A DNA stretch of 64,000 bases. Origin: Polytrichum commune (lineage: Eukaryota > Streptophyta > Polytrichopsida > Polytrichales > Polytrichaceae). Each line of letters begins with the position of its first letter. The first letter of the stretch is position 1. The stretch is taken from NCBI GenBank assembly GCA_950295325.1, contig OX485809.1, positions 34,844,001-34,908,000 of the forward strand, written 5' to 3'. The notes beneath the pieces are model-generated. The model was not told the DNA's origin. It ran no database searches and saw only the letters and a program-made list of their open reading frames with translations. The translations under genes and the position numbers were made by a program. This document shows, one piece after another, positions 62,313 to 64,000 of this stretch.

Positions 62313-62626
62313 AGCTGGCCTTAGCTAACTTTATAATTCTGCCTCTAAATTGCCCTTAACACACCACCTTATCTACTAATCAAACATTCTCTAATTTCTT
62401 CTTCTTCTTCTTTTCTTCTTTTTTCTTTCTTCTCTCCTTAACTAATGAACTAACCTACCACACTAACTTCACTAACAACTACCTAATCTTCCTAGGTAAT
62501 CTCAAGCTCTAAGAGTGCACTCACTTGGGAGGCATTGAGAGAGAGAGCTTAACTAATTAACTTCACTAAAAACTAATAACCCACACACGTGGCTCAAGCT
62601 CTTAAGAGCTTGCTCCCTTGAGAGCG

Positions 62627-62722
62627 CTTGATGGAGAGAGAGAAAAATAAGAGAGAAACCACCTTAAGTAGTAAAGAGGGAGAGAGGGAGAGAGGGAGAG
62701 AGGGAGAGAGAGGTAAGGATAG
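62627..62722. repeat. GA-rich microsatellite (GGGAGAGA)n
   Basis: Five near-perfect GGGAGAGA units around 62676-62715 and flanking GAGAGA runs. Confidence 0.9.
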
Positions 62723-63345
62723 GGTGAGAGGATTAGCACCTCCAATCAAAATCCCTTAACCTTCACCTCTAAAGTAGGGACTAATCCCCTTCCACCAAGC
62801 TTCCTTCTTCCTAAACTAACAAGGTGGATCCAAAAGTGGGCATTTAACCCGCGGAGCTCACCTTGCTTCACCTTACCCCCTACTCACATTATCAAGGCAT
62901 ACTCTTATTGAATTCAACCTTGAAATAATCACACAACACATTCTAAAGCCTAAACTTAAATCCAAACCACACTTCACTCTTTTTATGTTTTGTGAATAAT
63001 CATAACACATCAAAGTCAAACTAAAATTGGTTTCGAAGAGTTAATCACCACATGTGGGCACCATTTTGGGCTCACACCCTACCAAGCCACGTTCCCATGA
63101 TGGGCCCCTCCCAATGGATTCTGACATCAATTAATTCTGACAACATTCAATGGGGAAAGCCAACCTGCTGCTCCGCCCGCGTTTGGGGACCTGTGCACGA
63201 CTTTACCCGCCCGCGTCATCGACTGCCACCTAGGATAGCCACAACCGCATGATCAAGCTCAATGAATGAGGGGCTCAAATTGCGCAAACCGCCCACATGC
63301 CCGAGGTTGCAATCTGCGCCTCATCAGTGACGCGGGTGCTCGCAA

Positions 63346-64000
63346 AGGTGCCCCAGAAGTTCTGCAAGGTCTGCCATAGGCTCGGACCTCACATGCAAAC
63401 CTAATTTGTATTTCCACCTAGGTGAATCATTGCGAGTCTGTCTCTTTTCATCCTTGTAAGAATTAAGTTTTGTGAACAGAAATTGCAATGTGGTGCAAAT
63501 GACATGGGGACAGTGCTTTAGTGGTATATCTGAGGGACCAACACAAAGTCCTCTTACAACCTTGCGCAAATTGCCAAAATGTGATACACGGTTTAAGAAC
63601 GCATTGAGCAAGATGCTTACTCAACATTGAAGTAAGATTTCCAAATGCCTCATTGTGCACCACATCCTTGAATCGCTGCACAAAGGCAGGACATGGAAGT
63701 AATTCCCGAAATTAGATTGGTAGATTGGCCTTTTCTTGAACCAACTCATTTTCTCCAATTCTGTATTTGCTCCAGCCCTTCCAACTGTATAAGTTTGTCA
63801 TATCCGGAAGCAAAAATATCGAGTGACCGCCGTCTAAAGCACAAACACGCAGAGAGTTACGGTTGGAAGTGATATTGTCTGCTTCTTTCCCACAGTAGAC
63901 TCATTGCAATGAAATTTCTATTCCGTTCAAAAGGATGCACTAATGCTAAAGTTGTATTGTGCCTTGGTTCAGATATCTGATATATTCGATGTTCATTGTG
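63346..64000 (-). other. Unassigned sequence with possible exon remnants
   Basis: Minus-strand frames (63611-63324 and 63681-63463) give pieces such as CPAFVQRFKDVVHNEAFGN and VVRGLCVGPSDIPLKHCPHV. They have a protein-like feel, and a distant armadillo-repeat resemblance crossed my mind, but the alignment is too poor to claim. No clear splice structure. Confidence 0.2.

Larger units (their letters stand above)
61320..63081. mobile_element. 1752-bp TG..CA insertion, probably a solo LTR or a non-coding LTR element
   Basis: Positions 61325-63076 start TGTGAGGCCA and end TGGGCTCACA, giving a short inverted end TGTGAG..CTCACA. They are flanked by the perfect 5-bp duplication CCCTA (61320-61324 and 63077-63081). 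The empty site in copy A confirms the borders. TG..CA ends plus 5-bp duplication indicate an LTR. At 1.75 kb with no coding frame it is best read as a solo LTR; a TRIM-like element cannot be excluded. Its interior holds a ~92-bp minisatellite, pyrimidine tracts (62395-62440) and a GA-rich stretch. Confidence 0.85.
61225..63345 (+). repeat. Dispersed GC-rich repeat, copy B, interrupted by an insertion
   Basis: Outer parts 61225-61324 and 63077-63345 match the reverse complement of 12.47-12.81 kb continuously. The 1752-bp element between them is absent from copy A. Copy B also has a small extra segment (ATCAATTAATTCTGAC near 63124). Confidence 0.88.

Noticed and set aside
63324-64000. Armadillo/importin-alpha-like exons on the minus strand
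   Set aside because: Only scattered residues fit and the frame needs several shifts; not enough to name.

Overview
This is plant-type nuclear DNA, most likely from a repeat-rich streptophyte. I cannot place it more finely. The evidence is a spliced gene for the catalytic subunit of DNA polymerase epsilon, an interstitial tract of the Arabidopsis-type telomere repeat (TTTAGGG), plant-style MULE and CACTA transposases, and a Ty3/gypsy chromovirus with an initiator-Met-tRNA primer site. Everything right of the polymerase gene is transposon sequence, decayed pieces of it, or sequence I could not identify.

Layout. 0.2-3.9 kb: first nine coding exons of POLE on the minus strand, with short tandem duplications in intron 1 and upstream. 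4-13 kb: mostly anonymous AT-rich DNA, a ~200-bp tandem repeat, a GA microsatellite and the telomere-like tract. 13.2-18.1 kb: a decayed MULE transposase (minus). 18.46-23.08 kb: a CACTA-ended block carrying ubiquitin fragments, three correctly ordered exons of a YAK1/DYRK kinase and an unrecognised 287-codon ORF. 23.1-25.5 kb: G/T-rich low-complexity DNA, followed by a solo LTR with a 5-bp target duplication. 26.6-29.3 kb: a GC-rich retroelement-type ORF truncated at its 5' side.

29.3-61.1 kb is the most interesting part. Two related inverted segments (about 29.28 and 61.07 kb) bracket it. Inside are: a ten-exon minus-strand gene combining a ParB-like domain with a permuted N4/N6-type DNA methyltransferase; a ~7.7-kb array with a 266-bp unit, each unit carrying a palindrome TGTCTCGG-NN-CCGAGACA, with a related array inside the methyltransferase gene's own intron; a C-terminal SET-domain fragment; a CACTA TNP2-type transposase ending in a CACTA terminus at 50,608; and a second MULE transposase with a SWIM finger, split by a young Ty3 chromovirus. 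That retroelement is intact at its ends (974/971-bp LTRs, 5-bp duplication, PBS) but has lost its reverse-transcriptase core and carries a fourfold amplification of part of RNase H.

61.2-63.3 kb holds a copy of a dispersed repeat also present, inverted, at 12.5-12.8 kb. The right copy is interrupted by a 1.75-kb element with TG..CA ends. The last 0.65 kb is unassigned.

Most transposon genes carry stops or frameshifts. The methyltransferase gene keeps a consistent splice-phase structure across most of its length but has two in-frame stops and a non-canonical catalytic motif, so it looks like a recently decayed copy of a functional mobile-element gene.
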